Shown here piece by piece: positions 9,856 through 17,728 of a stretch of DNA of 64,000 nucleotides. Made by a program: the position numbers and the translations under genes. Origin of the DNA: Pseudanabaena sp. FACHB-2040 (GTDB lineage Bacteria > Cyanobacteriota > Cyanobacteriia > Phormidesmidales > Phormidesmidaceae); NCBI RefSeq assembly GCF_014696715.1, contig NZ_JACJQO010000013.1, forward strand, positions 1 through 64,000, read 5' to 3'. The notes under the pieces were generated by a model that did not search any database, was not told the DNA's origin, and saw nothing but the letters and a program-made list of their open reading frames with translations. Positions within the stretch are counted from its first letter, which is position 1. Each line of letters begins with the position of its first letter.

Positions 9856-10917
9856 CTACAGCAGATGCTTAAAGCGATCCTCCGCTCCAATCTGCTTAAC
9901 GGCTTGCTTGATGTCCTGAGTACGGTCTTTACGCACAATCAGGGTGGCGTTGCCATCACGAACAACGACAATATCTTCTAGGCCAATGGTGACCACAATT
10001 TCGTCGGGATCAGAGGCGTAGACGATGCTGCCTGTCGTATCTAGCCCCACATGGGTTGCCAGCTCCACATTTTGGTCGGTGGGCTGCTTCAACAGACGCT
10101 CAACCGCGTTCCAGTCACCCAAATCATCCCAGCCAAAGGCAACAGGCATGACGTAGGCGCGGTCGGTCTTTTCCATGACAGCGTAGTCAATGCTGAGCTT
10201 GGGCAGGTGCGCATAGGCATCTACACCTTGCTCTAGAATCGGGTTAATCAGCTCTGGGGCGTGGGTCTTTAACTCGTGCAGCATGACCTCGGCAGGAAAG
10301 ATAAACATGCCGCTGTTCCAGCTAAAGCGACCGCTGGCAATGAAGCCTTCGGCTGTGTCTTTGTCAGGTTTCTCGGTAAAGCGGCTGACGGGGTAGGCGT
10401 TTAAGCCACCGTAGCTGCCCGCATCGTCGCCCTGCTCAATGTAGCCGTAGCCGGTAGCTGGGTAGGTCGGGGTAATGCCCAGGGTTGCGATCGCACCTTG
10501 ACTCACCGCTAGATCTGCCGCTCCTCGCAGCGTCTGGCAAAATCGATCCTGGTCTGCAATCCAGTGGTCTGCCGGGAAAAAGCCAACAACGGCATCCTGA
10601 CCATGCTTTTTAGCCACTTCCAGCGTGGCCCAGGCAACCGCAGGAGCCGTATCGCGGCCCTGCGGCTCAACCAGCAGGTTTTCCTCGGGCAGGTGGGGCA
10701 GCTGCTGCCGCACCTCATCCGCCAAATGAGCCGCTGTAATCACCCATAAGGAATTCCAATCATCCGCCAGGGCCAACAGCCGAGTTGCCGTAGATTGCAG
10801 CAGACTTTGACCGCTGCCGTCTAGGCATAGAAACTGTTTCGGCCGCTTTAACCGACTGACCGGCCAGAACCGTTCGCCCTTGCCACCTGCCAGAATCACG
10901 GGGATTATCTTGACCAT
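9856..10917 (-). CDS. manC: Mannose-1-phosphate guanylyltransferase
   Basis: 353 residues from ATG 10917; a GTG at 10932 would add five residues. Makes GDP-mannose from mannose-1-phosphate and GTP for surface polysaccharides and glycoconjugates. The N-terminal nucleotidyltransferase signature VILAGGKGERFWPVSRLKRPKQF is intact, followed by FFPADHW, FTEKPD and FSWNSGMFIF typical of the family. It is the single-domain form, without the type II isomerase extension. It diverges from the LCP-family gene, so sugar-nucleotide supply and polymer attachment share an intergenic region of about 200 bases. Confidence 0.93.
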   Translation of the reverse strand: MVKIIPVILAGGKGERFWPVSRLKRPKQFLCLDGSGQSLLQSTATRLLALADDWNSLWVITAAHLADEVRQQLPHLPEENLLVEPQGRDTAPAVAWATLEVAKKHGQDAVVGFFPADHWIADQDRFCQTLRGAADLAVSQGAIATLGITPTYPATGYGYIEQGDDAGSYGGLNAYPVSRFTEKPDKDTAEGFIASGRFSWNSGMFIFPAEVMLHELKTHAPELINPILEQGVDAYAHLPKLSIDYAVMEKTDRAYVMPVAFGWDDLGDWNAVERLLKQPTDQNVELATHVGLDTTGSIVYASDPDEIVVTIGLEDIVVVRDGNATLIVRKDRTQDIKQAVKQIGAEDRFKHLL

Positions 10918-11124
10918 ACCTCTGTCCTGCACGACAATCCTTCGGACTCATCCTATCCCCTTGGGAGATGTGTCAGGCTATAATCGCCTTAATATTGATT
11001 AACAAATCATCTGTTTGCGAAGATTTACACGTTTCAGGCTGGTTCTTCCGGTGTTTGGAACCAAAAAGCCGTGTTTACAGACAGGGCCAGCGCCCATCGT
11101 GAGGAGTGATAACAGCAGGTGACA

Positions 11125-12678
11125 ATGCCTCCCAAGTCTCTTGACGCCCAACCCCCCGAAGACCATAGCCTGTCATCTGAAAATATCCCAACAGCACAAG
11201 AGGTCCCCGATCCGGTTGAGGCTCCTGTAGATGACCCACCAATGTCTCCTCAAACCCCATTGGTGCAGACACCAGCCTCTCCAGAAAACAGTTTTCCGGA
11301 GGATACACCCCCGATACCCCCTTCTTCCTCTACCTTTCAGCGGATTGGTAAGACCGTGCTGTGGGGCAGCCTGTTTGGGGGAACGGCTGTTGCCTCAGCC
11401 TGTCTGGGAGCAGTATTGGCCTTATCAGTGCCGCTGCCTAGGCAACTCGCGCCTCATCAAGCGGAGGCCTTGGGCCTAGGCGAGCTCTGGCAGAGCGGCT
11501 TTCGGTACCGTGTCACGCGCCCTGTCAACCTGCTGCTGATGGGTATTGATGAGGTACCAGACGTGCCCAAAGATTCCGAGGAAATTTTTTCGGGCCGCAC
11601 CGACAGCCTGCTTCTGGCTCGCATTGATCCTGACAGCAATGCCACCAGCCTGCTTTCTATTCCCCGCGATACTCGGGTTCGCATTCCTGGCTATGGCACC
11701 GCCAAGATCAACCACGCCAACGTCGAAGGCGGCCCCGAACTCGTGGCTCAAACCCTCAGCTCCAACTTGGGCTCGATCGCGGTGGATCGGTATATCAGAG
11801 TCAGTACTGGCGCTTTTAGAGAAATCGTAGATCTCGTGGGCGGAGTAGAAGTCTACGTGCCCAAGCGTATGGAGTACGAGGATCGCACTCAGGATCTCTA
11901 TATCGATCTCTATCCCGGCTGGCAAACTCTAGATGGCAGCCAAGCTGAACAGTTTGCCCGGTTTCGCCAAGATCAAACTGGAGATATTGGTCGAGTGCAG
12001 CGTCAACAGATACTGCTCAAGGCCCTGCGGGAGCGGCTCACCAGTCCAGCGGTAATTCCCAAGCTGCCTCAGATTGTGCGGGTACTGCAGCGCTACATCG
12101 ACACCAATCTCTCAGTGGAAGAAATGCTGGCGCTGGCCAACTTTGCCCTCAGCATGCAGGCAGATGATCTGCATATGGTCATGCTGCCGGGGCGCTTCAG
12201 TGAAGTCAGCGAGTACAACGCTAGCTACTGGTTGGCAGACTCGGATGCGACAGCCCAAATTATGCAGAACTTCTTCCAGGTAGAGACGGTCGCCACCTTG
12301 GCTGGGCACGGTTCTCTAGTACCTGCCGAATTGAGCATTGCTGTGCAAAACGCCTCCGACTCGCCTGATATGGCCACGAAGGTTGCCCGTTACCTGCGCA
12401 AGCAAGGGTTTTATAACGTCTACGTCGTGTCTAACTGGCCCAACAATGAGTCTCGCACCCAGGTCATTGCTCAGCGAGGAGACTTGGCCGGAGCCCGCAC
12501 CCTGGCTGCCGTTTTAGGCAATGGACGTGTCGTTTCAGACTCAACCGGCGATCTGCAGTCGGACATTACTATCCGCATTGGTGAGGACTGGAGAGAGCCT
12601 AGCACTAGAGATACTGGCACTAGAGATACTGGCACTGAAGAAGACACTACTGTAGAAGAGGTAGATGATACTCCCTAA
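11125..12678 (+). CDS. LytR-CpsA-Psr (LCP) family protein
   Basis: 517 residues from ATG 11125; a GTG two codons upstream is also possible. A proline-rich cytoplasmic N-terminus of about 75 residues leads to one membrane helix (LFGGTAVASACLGAVLALSV). The LCP domain follows: LLMGIDEV, GRTDSLLLARIDP, LLSIPRDTRVRIPGYG, KINHANVEGG, FARFRQDQTGDIGRVQRQQ. A LytR_C domain then begins at ELSIAVQNASDSPDMATKVA. LCP enzymes transfer undecaprenyl-linked glycopolymers to peptidoglycan; the cyanobacterial acceptor polymer is not defined. The C-terminus ends in a TRDTG repeat and acidic tail. Confidence 0.9.
   Translation: MPPKSLDAQPPEDHSLSSENIPTAQEVPDPVEAPVDDPPMSPQTPLVQTPASPENSFPEDTPPIPPSSSTFQRIGKTVLWGSLFGGTAVASACLGAVLALSVPLPRQLAPHQAEALGLGELWQSGFRYRVTRPVNLLLMGIDEVPDVPKDSEEIFSGRTDSLLLARIDPDSNATSLLSIPRDTRVRIPGYGTAKINHANVEGGPELVAQTLSSNLGSIAVDRYIRVSTGAFREIVDLVGGVEVYVPKRMEYEDRTQDLYIDLYPGWQTLDGSQAEQFARFRQDQTGDIGRVQRQQILLKALRERLTSPAVIPKLPQIVRVLQRYIDTNLSVEEMLALANFALSMQADDLHMVMLPGRFSEVSEYNASYWLADSDATAQIMQNFFQVETVATLAGHGSLVPAELSIAVQNASDSPDMATKVARYLRKQGFYNVYVVSNWPNNESRTQVIAQRGDLAGARTLAAVLGNGRVVSDSTGDLQSDITIRIGEDWREPSTRDTGTRDTGTEEDTTVEEVDDTP
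12600..12637 (+). repeat. Short tandem repeat at the 3' end of the LCP gene
   Basis: The 15-base unit ACTAGAGATACTGGC occurs twice in a row, followed by a degenerate third start (ACTGAAGAAG). It encodes TRDTGTRDTGTE in frame, so copy-number change would stay in frame and only lengthen the acidic tail. Confidence 0.8.
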
Positions 12679-12683
12679 CTGGC

Positions 12684-12863
12684 ATGAACTCTTCCGCCCC
12701 TGATTCTCTGCCCTCTCCCAAAGCCACAGCCTCGCCTCCTCAAACATTGACGGTTGGGGCTGTGGTTATGAGGTTGGTTGCGATCGCACTTAATCGCCGC
12801 GCTTTAACCATCACAGCCCTAGCGATTCTCTGGGTTCTGCTCAGCGCTCGATCAGCCAAATAG
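12684..12863 (+). CDS. Possible small membrane protein, 59 aa
   Basis: ATG 12684 to TAG 12863, five bases past the LCP-gene stop and in the same direction. The product starts with a Ser/Pro-rich stretch (MNSSAPDSLPSPKATASPP). It then has a basic LNRRAL turn and one hydrophobic helix (TITALAILWVLLS, residues about 42-54), ending RSAK. There is no clear ribosome-binding site, but the position suggests translational coupling with the upstream gene. A HIP1 site lies inside. Not recognised as a known family; it could be a chance frame. Confidence 0.45.
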   Translation: MNSSAPDSLPSPKATASPPQTLTVGAVVMRLVAIALNRRALTITALAILWVLLSARSAK

Positions 12864-12878
12864 TGGGCTTACGCGCAT

Positions 12879-13589
12879 CTAGAGAGCCAATTCAGGGCTA
12901 TCTAAAGCCCCTTGAAACGCCTCCCAACTCAAGATGTCGTTCAGCAAAGCGCAGTATCCAGCTACATTGGGATGCAAACCATCACCAGAGAGTAGAGGCC
13001 GCCACCAGTCATCGCCCCGCTTCAGCCAGTGGCTTAGAACATCTAGATAAGGAACCTCAAGCGCTTCACAGGCTATCCGAGTGGCCTCTTTGTAGCGCCA
13101 CTGATCGGTATGGGAGTAATAGAGCACCTCAGAAAACGGCATGGGCCGTTCATCAATCGGAGTCATTCCTACAAACAGCACAGGGCACAGTTGCTTAGCC
13201 TGCTTGAGTAAGCTCTCTATGTCATGCTGAAACGCTTCATAGTCAGTCAGTTGCCGCCCTGTAGGCCTGCCCACACGAGCGGAATCGTTCACACCAACGG
13301 ACAGAATAATCAAATCAGGGACCCGATTTCTCAACTCGCCCCGCAGGCGAAACTCCTGCTCCAGCCGTTGAGTCACCTGCCTCACCCCATCTCCTCGCAC
13401 GCCTAGGTTGTAAAAAACCGGGCCTGCCTCTCCCAAAGCCATGCTGCGCCGCCGGATACGCTCTACCCAGCCACCCCCTTCAAAGTCTCCAAAACCATAT
13501 ACCAAGCTATCTCCCAAGACCACAACCTTTTTGGGATGGCTCTTGGCAGGAAGTCTTGAGGTGCGCTGCTCATATTGGATTGCCAACAT
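12879..13589 (-). CDS. SGNH/GDSL-type esterase or lipase
   Basis: 236 residues from ATG 13589. Block I GDSLVYGFGD carries the nucleophile serine, YNLGVRGDGV supplies the oxyanion glycine region, SVGVND is block III with its asparagine, and GDGLHPN near the C-terminus is block V with the Asp-x-x-His pair. This is a complete SGNH catalytic set. No signal peptide is seen, so it is probably cytoplasmic. The family hydrolyses esters of lipids, acyl groups or sugars; the substrate is not predictable here. It converges on the LCP-gene cluster. Confidence 0.85.
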   Translation of the reverse strand: MLAIQYEQRTSRLPAKSHPKKVVVLGDSLVYGFGDFEGGGWVERIRRRSMALGEAGPVFYNLGVRGDGVRQVTQRLEQEFRLRGELRNRVPDLIILSVGVNDSARVGRPTGRQLTDYEAFQHDIESLLKQAKQLCPVLFVGMTPIDERPMPFSEVLYYSHTDQWRYKEATRIACEALEVPYLDVLSHWLKRGDDWWRPLLSGDGLHPNVAGYCALLNDILSWEAFQGALDSPELAL

Positions 13590-13834
13590 GCTAAACCGGC
13601 CCTTGGGAGATAGAGAAAACGGTTATATACGAGGAATCATTACGATGAGCTTAGGGTATCACTCTATGCTGCCGTTTTCAATTCTTTACATTTCAGCCTT
13701 TTTGTCATCAACCATTAGCACTAGACACAATTAGGGCAAGTCCTCAAACCCCTTGTCCAAATAGGGGCCTTATCCCAAGAAGATGTTGAGATCGAGCTGG
13801 AGGAAATCACAGGAAAGCTTTGAGACAACCAGAC

Positions 13835-14572
13835 TTATCTACAGACTAATTCTTTAGATTCCCCCAGCATCCTCTGCATTTGAGCCAGAGTTGTCCGGTC
13901 AAACTTCTCAGTCAGCAGTCCACTAACCTGCTTCAATCTGGATAAAGGCCGGTCGTACAGCTTCAGGCCACACACCGAAGGAACCAGTTCTTGAGGAATC
14001 CGGTAGCGGATGAGCTTAGCCGGGTTGCCTGCAAAAATGGCATAGGGAGGAACAGATTTAGTAACGACTGAACCTGCTCCAATCACAGCACCTTCGCCAA
14101 TCTGGACTCCGCTTAAAACATGAACCCCATAACCAACCCAAACACCGTCTCCAATAACCACGGGCCCCTTAGTCGCCCCAACCACCGGGTAAGGACTCTG
14201 AATCAACTGGGCTAGGTGATTCTGCATAACCAGCTGTTCGACGTAATGATTTGACTCCCAGACTGACATTCCACCTGCGATCGCACAGTACCTACCAATC
14301 TGAACATCTCCCTGAAACAGTGAAGGAGTATTAATTCTCGTTCCACGGCCAATGTCAAGACGGCCGGTAATCACCGTACCTGGAGCAATTCGAACATCGT
14401 TGAGCGAGTAGATAGGAAAAGCCAATATTTTGCGAAGACCATCTATTTTGTAGCGAACCTTCTGGGCCTGCTGCATCAAACGACTTACATAGTTCTGACT
14501 AGATATATAAAACCCACTCACTTTTATTCTCCCTAATCTAAATAGGATTGCGATAAAGCCAGGCTCAATCAA
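13835..14572 (-). CDS. Hexapeptide-repeat (left-handed beta-helix) acyltransferase
   Basis: 245 residues if read from TTG 14572; ATG 14476 is a shorter alternative. Imperfect hexapeptide repeats run through the middle (VRIAPGTVITGRLDIGRGTRI, then VVIGDGVWVGYGVHVLSGVQIGEGAVIGAGS). They lead to VVTKSVPPYAIFAGNPAKLIRYR, the hallmark ending of WcaF/CatB/serine-acetyltransferase-like O-acetyltransferases. Such enzymes acetylate sugars of surface polysaccharides. The ATG/TTG ambiguity arises because the first 30 residues are hydrophobic and atypical. A perfect 13-bp hairpin lies just upstream. Confidence 0.82.
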   Translation of the reverse strand: MIEPGFIAILFRLGRIKVSGFYISSQNYVSRLMQQAQKVRYKIDGLRKILAFPIYSLNDVRIAPGTVITGRLDIGRGTRINTPSLFQGDVQIGRYCAIAGGMSVWESNHYVEQLVMQNHLAQLIQSPYPVVGATKGPVVIGDGVWVGYGVHVLSGVQIGEGAVIGAGSVVTKSVPPYAIFAGNPAKLIRYRIPQELVPSVCGLKLYDRPLSRLKQVSGLLTEKFDRTTLAQMQRMLGESKELVCR

Positions 14573-15606
14573 ACTAATTTTGGGGCGGCAATCTTTGATG
14601 CACTAGCTCAAAATTAGTGCATCAAAGGCTACGTCTAGGTATCACCTACGCTACCCTTGAAAATGACTAGAAGAAGCACTTCTAAAGGATGGTTCTTTCT
14701 TCCATCCACAGACGTAAAAGCCGCATTCCCTTTGACAAACCTTCGACAAAAATGACTTGCAAAAAGAGACAAAATCTCTAGCAAGCGTTGTCAATAGCTA
14801 AGCTGAGCCTTTACAAAGCCAGCCTTTAAACTGAACGAAATTGAAGTTAAAGCTAATTGTCTGGCTACACTACAACGTTTGTAGCAGGTAAAAAGCTTAA
14901 GAGATAAGCCTAGAACTGCGCTGAAGTTGCTGCCGAAAGCATTAGAGAGCCCTCTTTAGAGAGCATTCAGTTCTCACGATGCAACTACTCAGTGAGCTTA
15001 AGATCTTGTATCAGCTGCAAATGCCCTTACCCAGCAGGCCTCTGAGTTGCCTTACTGAGTAAACGCGCTTGGGCATGCTTTATGGGGGACTCATACGACT
15101 AAATAAGCTTCGCCTTAATAGCGCAAAGCATCTTTGTCGAAGGATCGGAATAATCATAAGGGCACCTTCCAACAGTACTAGCTTTGGAAGCTTTGAGCAA
15201 ATCTGATATTAGTTACTAATTTACCAACATAAGTGTAAAAATCTGATGAAGGAAAACCAGATTATATTGATTGTTTTATAAAGCCTTTATGAATTAGAGT
15301 AAGCAGTTTATCTTCACCCATCTAGCCTGACCATGCTAAAACAAAAAAGAGAATGGGGAACTGTCTACCAAGCATTGGTTCGTTCGCATCGTTTTATATT
15401 TTCGGGGTGAAGACATCACCAATCTAGGGACAGCCTCCTTCCTCGAAATCCCTGTTTCCTCTCTAAAAACAGCCTATTTAGCTTCTTGACTCAGTCCGCG
15501 ACCTAAACTCATTCTTGGGCTAACGTGCCTCTCAGGTTTTGCAGCAACTGTCACTTAACCCAATTGGCTTGGTAAACTAGATCAACTCGTTTCACTCAGC
15601 TAAGGC
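14573..15606. other. Gene-free kilobase upstream of rpoZ
   Basis: No convincing coding frame on either strand and lower GC than its surroundings. Apart from the hairpin at 14593-14627, only short imperfect repeats are seen (for example TTACTGAGTAA near 15053). I looked for tmRNA, 6S, RNase P and SRP RNA landmarks and did not find them. It may hold long leaders, an unrecognised small RNA, or decayed sequence. Confidence 0.5.
14593..14627. promoter_or_regulatory. Perfect 13-bp inverted repeat upstream of acyltransferase
   Basis: CTTTGATGCACTA (14593-14605) and TAGTGCATCAAAG (14615-14627) are exact inverted copies with a 9-base spacer. The element starts 20 bases ahead of the TTG start of the acyltransferase on the minus strand. 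It could be a leader hairpin, an operator, or a terminator of upstream transcription, but no T-run follows on either strand. Confidence 0.55.
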
Positions 15607-15837
15607 ATGATGATCAAGCGTTCGCCCTTCGACAATACTCAGGTTATGCGCCGCACCGAGGAGCTAATCCGGGCAGCCTCCAACCGCTACAGAATTACTG
15701 TCCAAGTCGCTAATCGGGCTCAGAGACGGCGTTTTGAGGAATTTGACAGCTACGACGATCCCAAAATGAAGCCAGTCCTACGGGCCATCATTGAAATGTC
15801 CGATGAGCTGACCCAACCCGAAATCATCGGGGAATAG
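15607..15837 (+). CDS. rpoZ: RNA polymerase omega subunit
   Basis: 76 residues, the usual cyanobacterial length. The core [22 protein letters not shown] and the C-terminal [20 protein letters not shown] are near-identical to cyanobacterial RpoZ. Omega helps assemble the large subunits and promotes sigma recruitment in cyanobacteria. It is followed 130 bases later by the DUF1818 gene, a neighbourhood seen often in this phylum. Confidence 0.96.
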   Translation: MMIKRSPFDNTQVMRRTEELIRAASNRYRITVQVANRAQRRRFEEFDSYDDPKMKPVLRAIIEMSDELTQPEIIGE

Positions 15838-15967
15838 GCCCTGTATTTCAGTAAGGAGGGCTGTGTCGAAAGGTAGGCCCCCTTACTGAGTACCTTGAGC
15901 CTGCCAGTGAAGAGAGCTTTGCAAATCGCAGGCTCAACTCTCTCTAAAATCTTAGACCGCCGCTTTC

Positions 15968-16333
15968 ATGAGTCGCTACATTAAGGAGGGCAACGGCTGG
16001 CGTTTAGGCTGGAATGCAGCAACCCCTACTTACCAAGGACTAATCGCGGGTGAACATTGGTCAATTGAGCTAACCCGGTCTGAGTTTCAGGACTTCTGCG
16101 CCTTGGCCCAGCAGCTATCTCAGGCGATGAGCCAGATCAGCAGTGAGCTCATGGAATCAGAGCGCATTGCGATGGAAGCTGAAACCGAGCACATCTGGCT
16201 GGAAGTAGAAGGCTTTCCCCATCACTTTAGCCTCCACATCATTGTGCAGACAGGCCGCCGCTGCGAAGGCAATTGGCCAGAAGACGCTGTGACCGAGCTA
16301 CTACAGGCAATTCCCCAACTAACCCTGTTTTGA
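15968..16333 (+). CDS. DUF1818 family protein
   Basis: 121 residues from ATG 15968. The sequence opens SRYIKEGNGWRLGWN and continues through a strand/helix pattern to FSLHIIVQTGRRCEGNWPEDAVTELLQAI, diagnostic of the cyanobacterial and plastid DUF1818 family. No signal peptide or membrane segment. The function is not established. It follows rpoZ in the same direction and may be co-transcribed with it. Confidence 0.8.
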   Translation: MSRYIKEGNGWRLGWNAATPTYQGLIAGEHWSIELTRSEFQDFCALAQQLSQAMSQISSELMESERIAMEAETEHIWLEVEGFPHHFSLHIIVQTGRRCEGNWPEDAVTELLQAIPQLTLF

Positions 16334-16502
16334 GCTTGAGCAAGCCCCATGTCAGAATAAATAGTTAAGGATTTTGCCCTGAAGCTAGTTAGCGGCAAAA
16401 GATTCCGTATCATTTGAGCACATCATATTGGACATCTGCAGGCTTAGAGGCGGGCTGCTTCTGCAGCTAATAATTTGCTCTGTTGTGTAGGGATGCATTG
16501 CT

Positions 16503-17684
16503 ATGAAAGTAATTGTTAAGAGCGATACCTGGTTTAAGCTTAGCCCCAAGTCCTCAAACGAACTGACCGACCTAGAAAAAGTCATTGTCAAGCGAGGAAC
16601 AGAGCTAGAAGTCCAGTTTTACGTAGAAGTTGGGGCCGATCATCTAAAGATCAAACTGGCCAATGCAACCCTGGACAGCCAGCAGACTAAAGACTGGTTT
16701 GTCTTTAAGCCAGATATCGAAGTCAAAGGCTCAGGGGTAGAACTCACTGTGGTCAGCGACACCCTCTTCAAGCTCAAACCTGTTAACTCCCGCGAACTGT
16801 CTGATGCTGAGAAAGTTTTTGTCAAACGAGGCACCCAGTTTGAGCTGTCTTCGTATCTGCCAGCTGAAGGTAATCACACTCGGGTAGCGCTGTCCAATCA
16901 ATTTTTGGGACCCAACAATCGCAACACCTGGTATGTCTATAGCCCGGACATGAAAGTTACCGGAGACAAGGTTGACTTGAAGGTGGTCAGCGACACTCTG
17001 TTTAAAGCTAGGCCAGAACTGTCTAGTCAGCTTACAGCAGACGAAAAAGCCTTTGTTAAAACCGGCAGTGTCTTTGAGCTGCAATCTCACGCGCCTGCCC
17101 CTAATAACCACGTTAAGGTCGCCTTAGACGGGGCATTTTTAGGGTCAAATAACCTAACTACCTGGTATGCCTATACTTCAGATATCACCGTTGAGGGCAA
17201 TGAGCCCCTGAACAAGCCCAAAGACAATCAGCCTGCCAATCCGAAAGATCCAGGTAGAGCCATTCGCCTGCCAGGCTTCACCGGTCTCTACTATCTAAAC
17301 AATTCAATTGTGCCAGGCGGTAGCTTTACCTGGGGAGAAGCTACCCACGCAGGCACCCGTATTCCTGTGGACCAGTCGATAGTCTACGGCATGATTCGCG
17401 TGGCTCAACACATGGAAGAAATTCGGAAAATGTTTGGCAACCGACCTATCTCCATCAACTCCTGGTATCGCGATCCGGTAACCAACCGACGAGTAGGAGG
17501 AGCCCGGTTTTCCCGCCATCTTAATGGAGACGCTATTGACTTCAATATTCAGGGGTATCATCCCTCTAGCGTCTACGCCAAGCTAAATGGTTGGTGGGGA
17601 ACCCGAGGTGGGTTGGCCAGCTCTTCTGTATTTACCCACATTGACGTCCGAGGCTATCGTGCTCGCTGGTCCTATGGATACTAA
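16503..17684 (+). CDS. Leaderless M15-type peptidase with three N-terminal repeat modules (copy 1)
   Basis: 393 residues from ATG 16503. Three ~75-residue modules (about 1-76, 80-154, 158-232) share the pattern VVSDTLFKxxP...EKxFVKxGTxFEL...NHxxVAL...NTWYxYxPDI. A short proline/asparagine linker follows, then a Peptidase_M15_3-like domain (about 255-393). The zinc set is visible as SRHLNGDAIDF (H339, D346) and THIDVRGYRARW (H379). M15 enzymes cleave D-Ala-D-Ala or cross-bridges in peptidoglycan. No signal peptide or membrane segment is seen, odd for a wall enzyme. The repeat module is not one I can name; it may bind wall or polysaccharide. It is a tandem paralogue of the next gene. Confidence 0.82.
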   Translation: MKVIVKSDTWFKLSPKSSNELTDLEKVIVKRGTELEVQFYVEVGADHLKIKLANATLDSQQTKDWFVFKPDIEVKGSGVELTVVSDTLFKLKPVNSRELSDAEKVFVKRGTQFELSSYLPAEGNHTRVALSNQFLGPNNRNTWYVYSPDMKVTGDKVDLKVVSDTLFKARPELSSQLTADEKAFVKTGSVFELQSHAPAPNNHVKVALDGAFLGSNNLTTWYAYTSDITVEGNEPLNKPKDNQPANPKDPGRAIRLPGFTGLYYLNNSIVPGGSFTWGEATHAGTRIPVDQSIVYGMIRVAQHMEEIRKMFGNRPISINSWYRDPVTNRRVGGARFSRHLNGDAIDFNIQGYHPSSVYAKLNGWWGTRGGLASSSVFTHIDVRGYRARWSYGY

Positions 17685-17728
17685 AAGCTAGAGCAGTCCT
17701 ACGATGATTTGTTCTAAGAGTGTGAGCC

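Noticed and set aside
14573-15606. Possible tmRNA, 6S RNA, RNase P or SRP RNA in the gene-free kilobase
   Set aside because: No tag-peptide frame, conserved stems or end sequences of those RNAs could be recognised.
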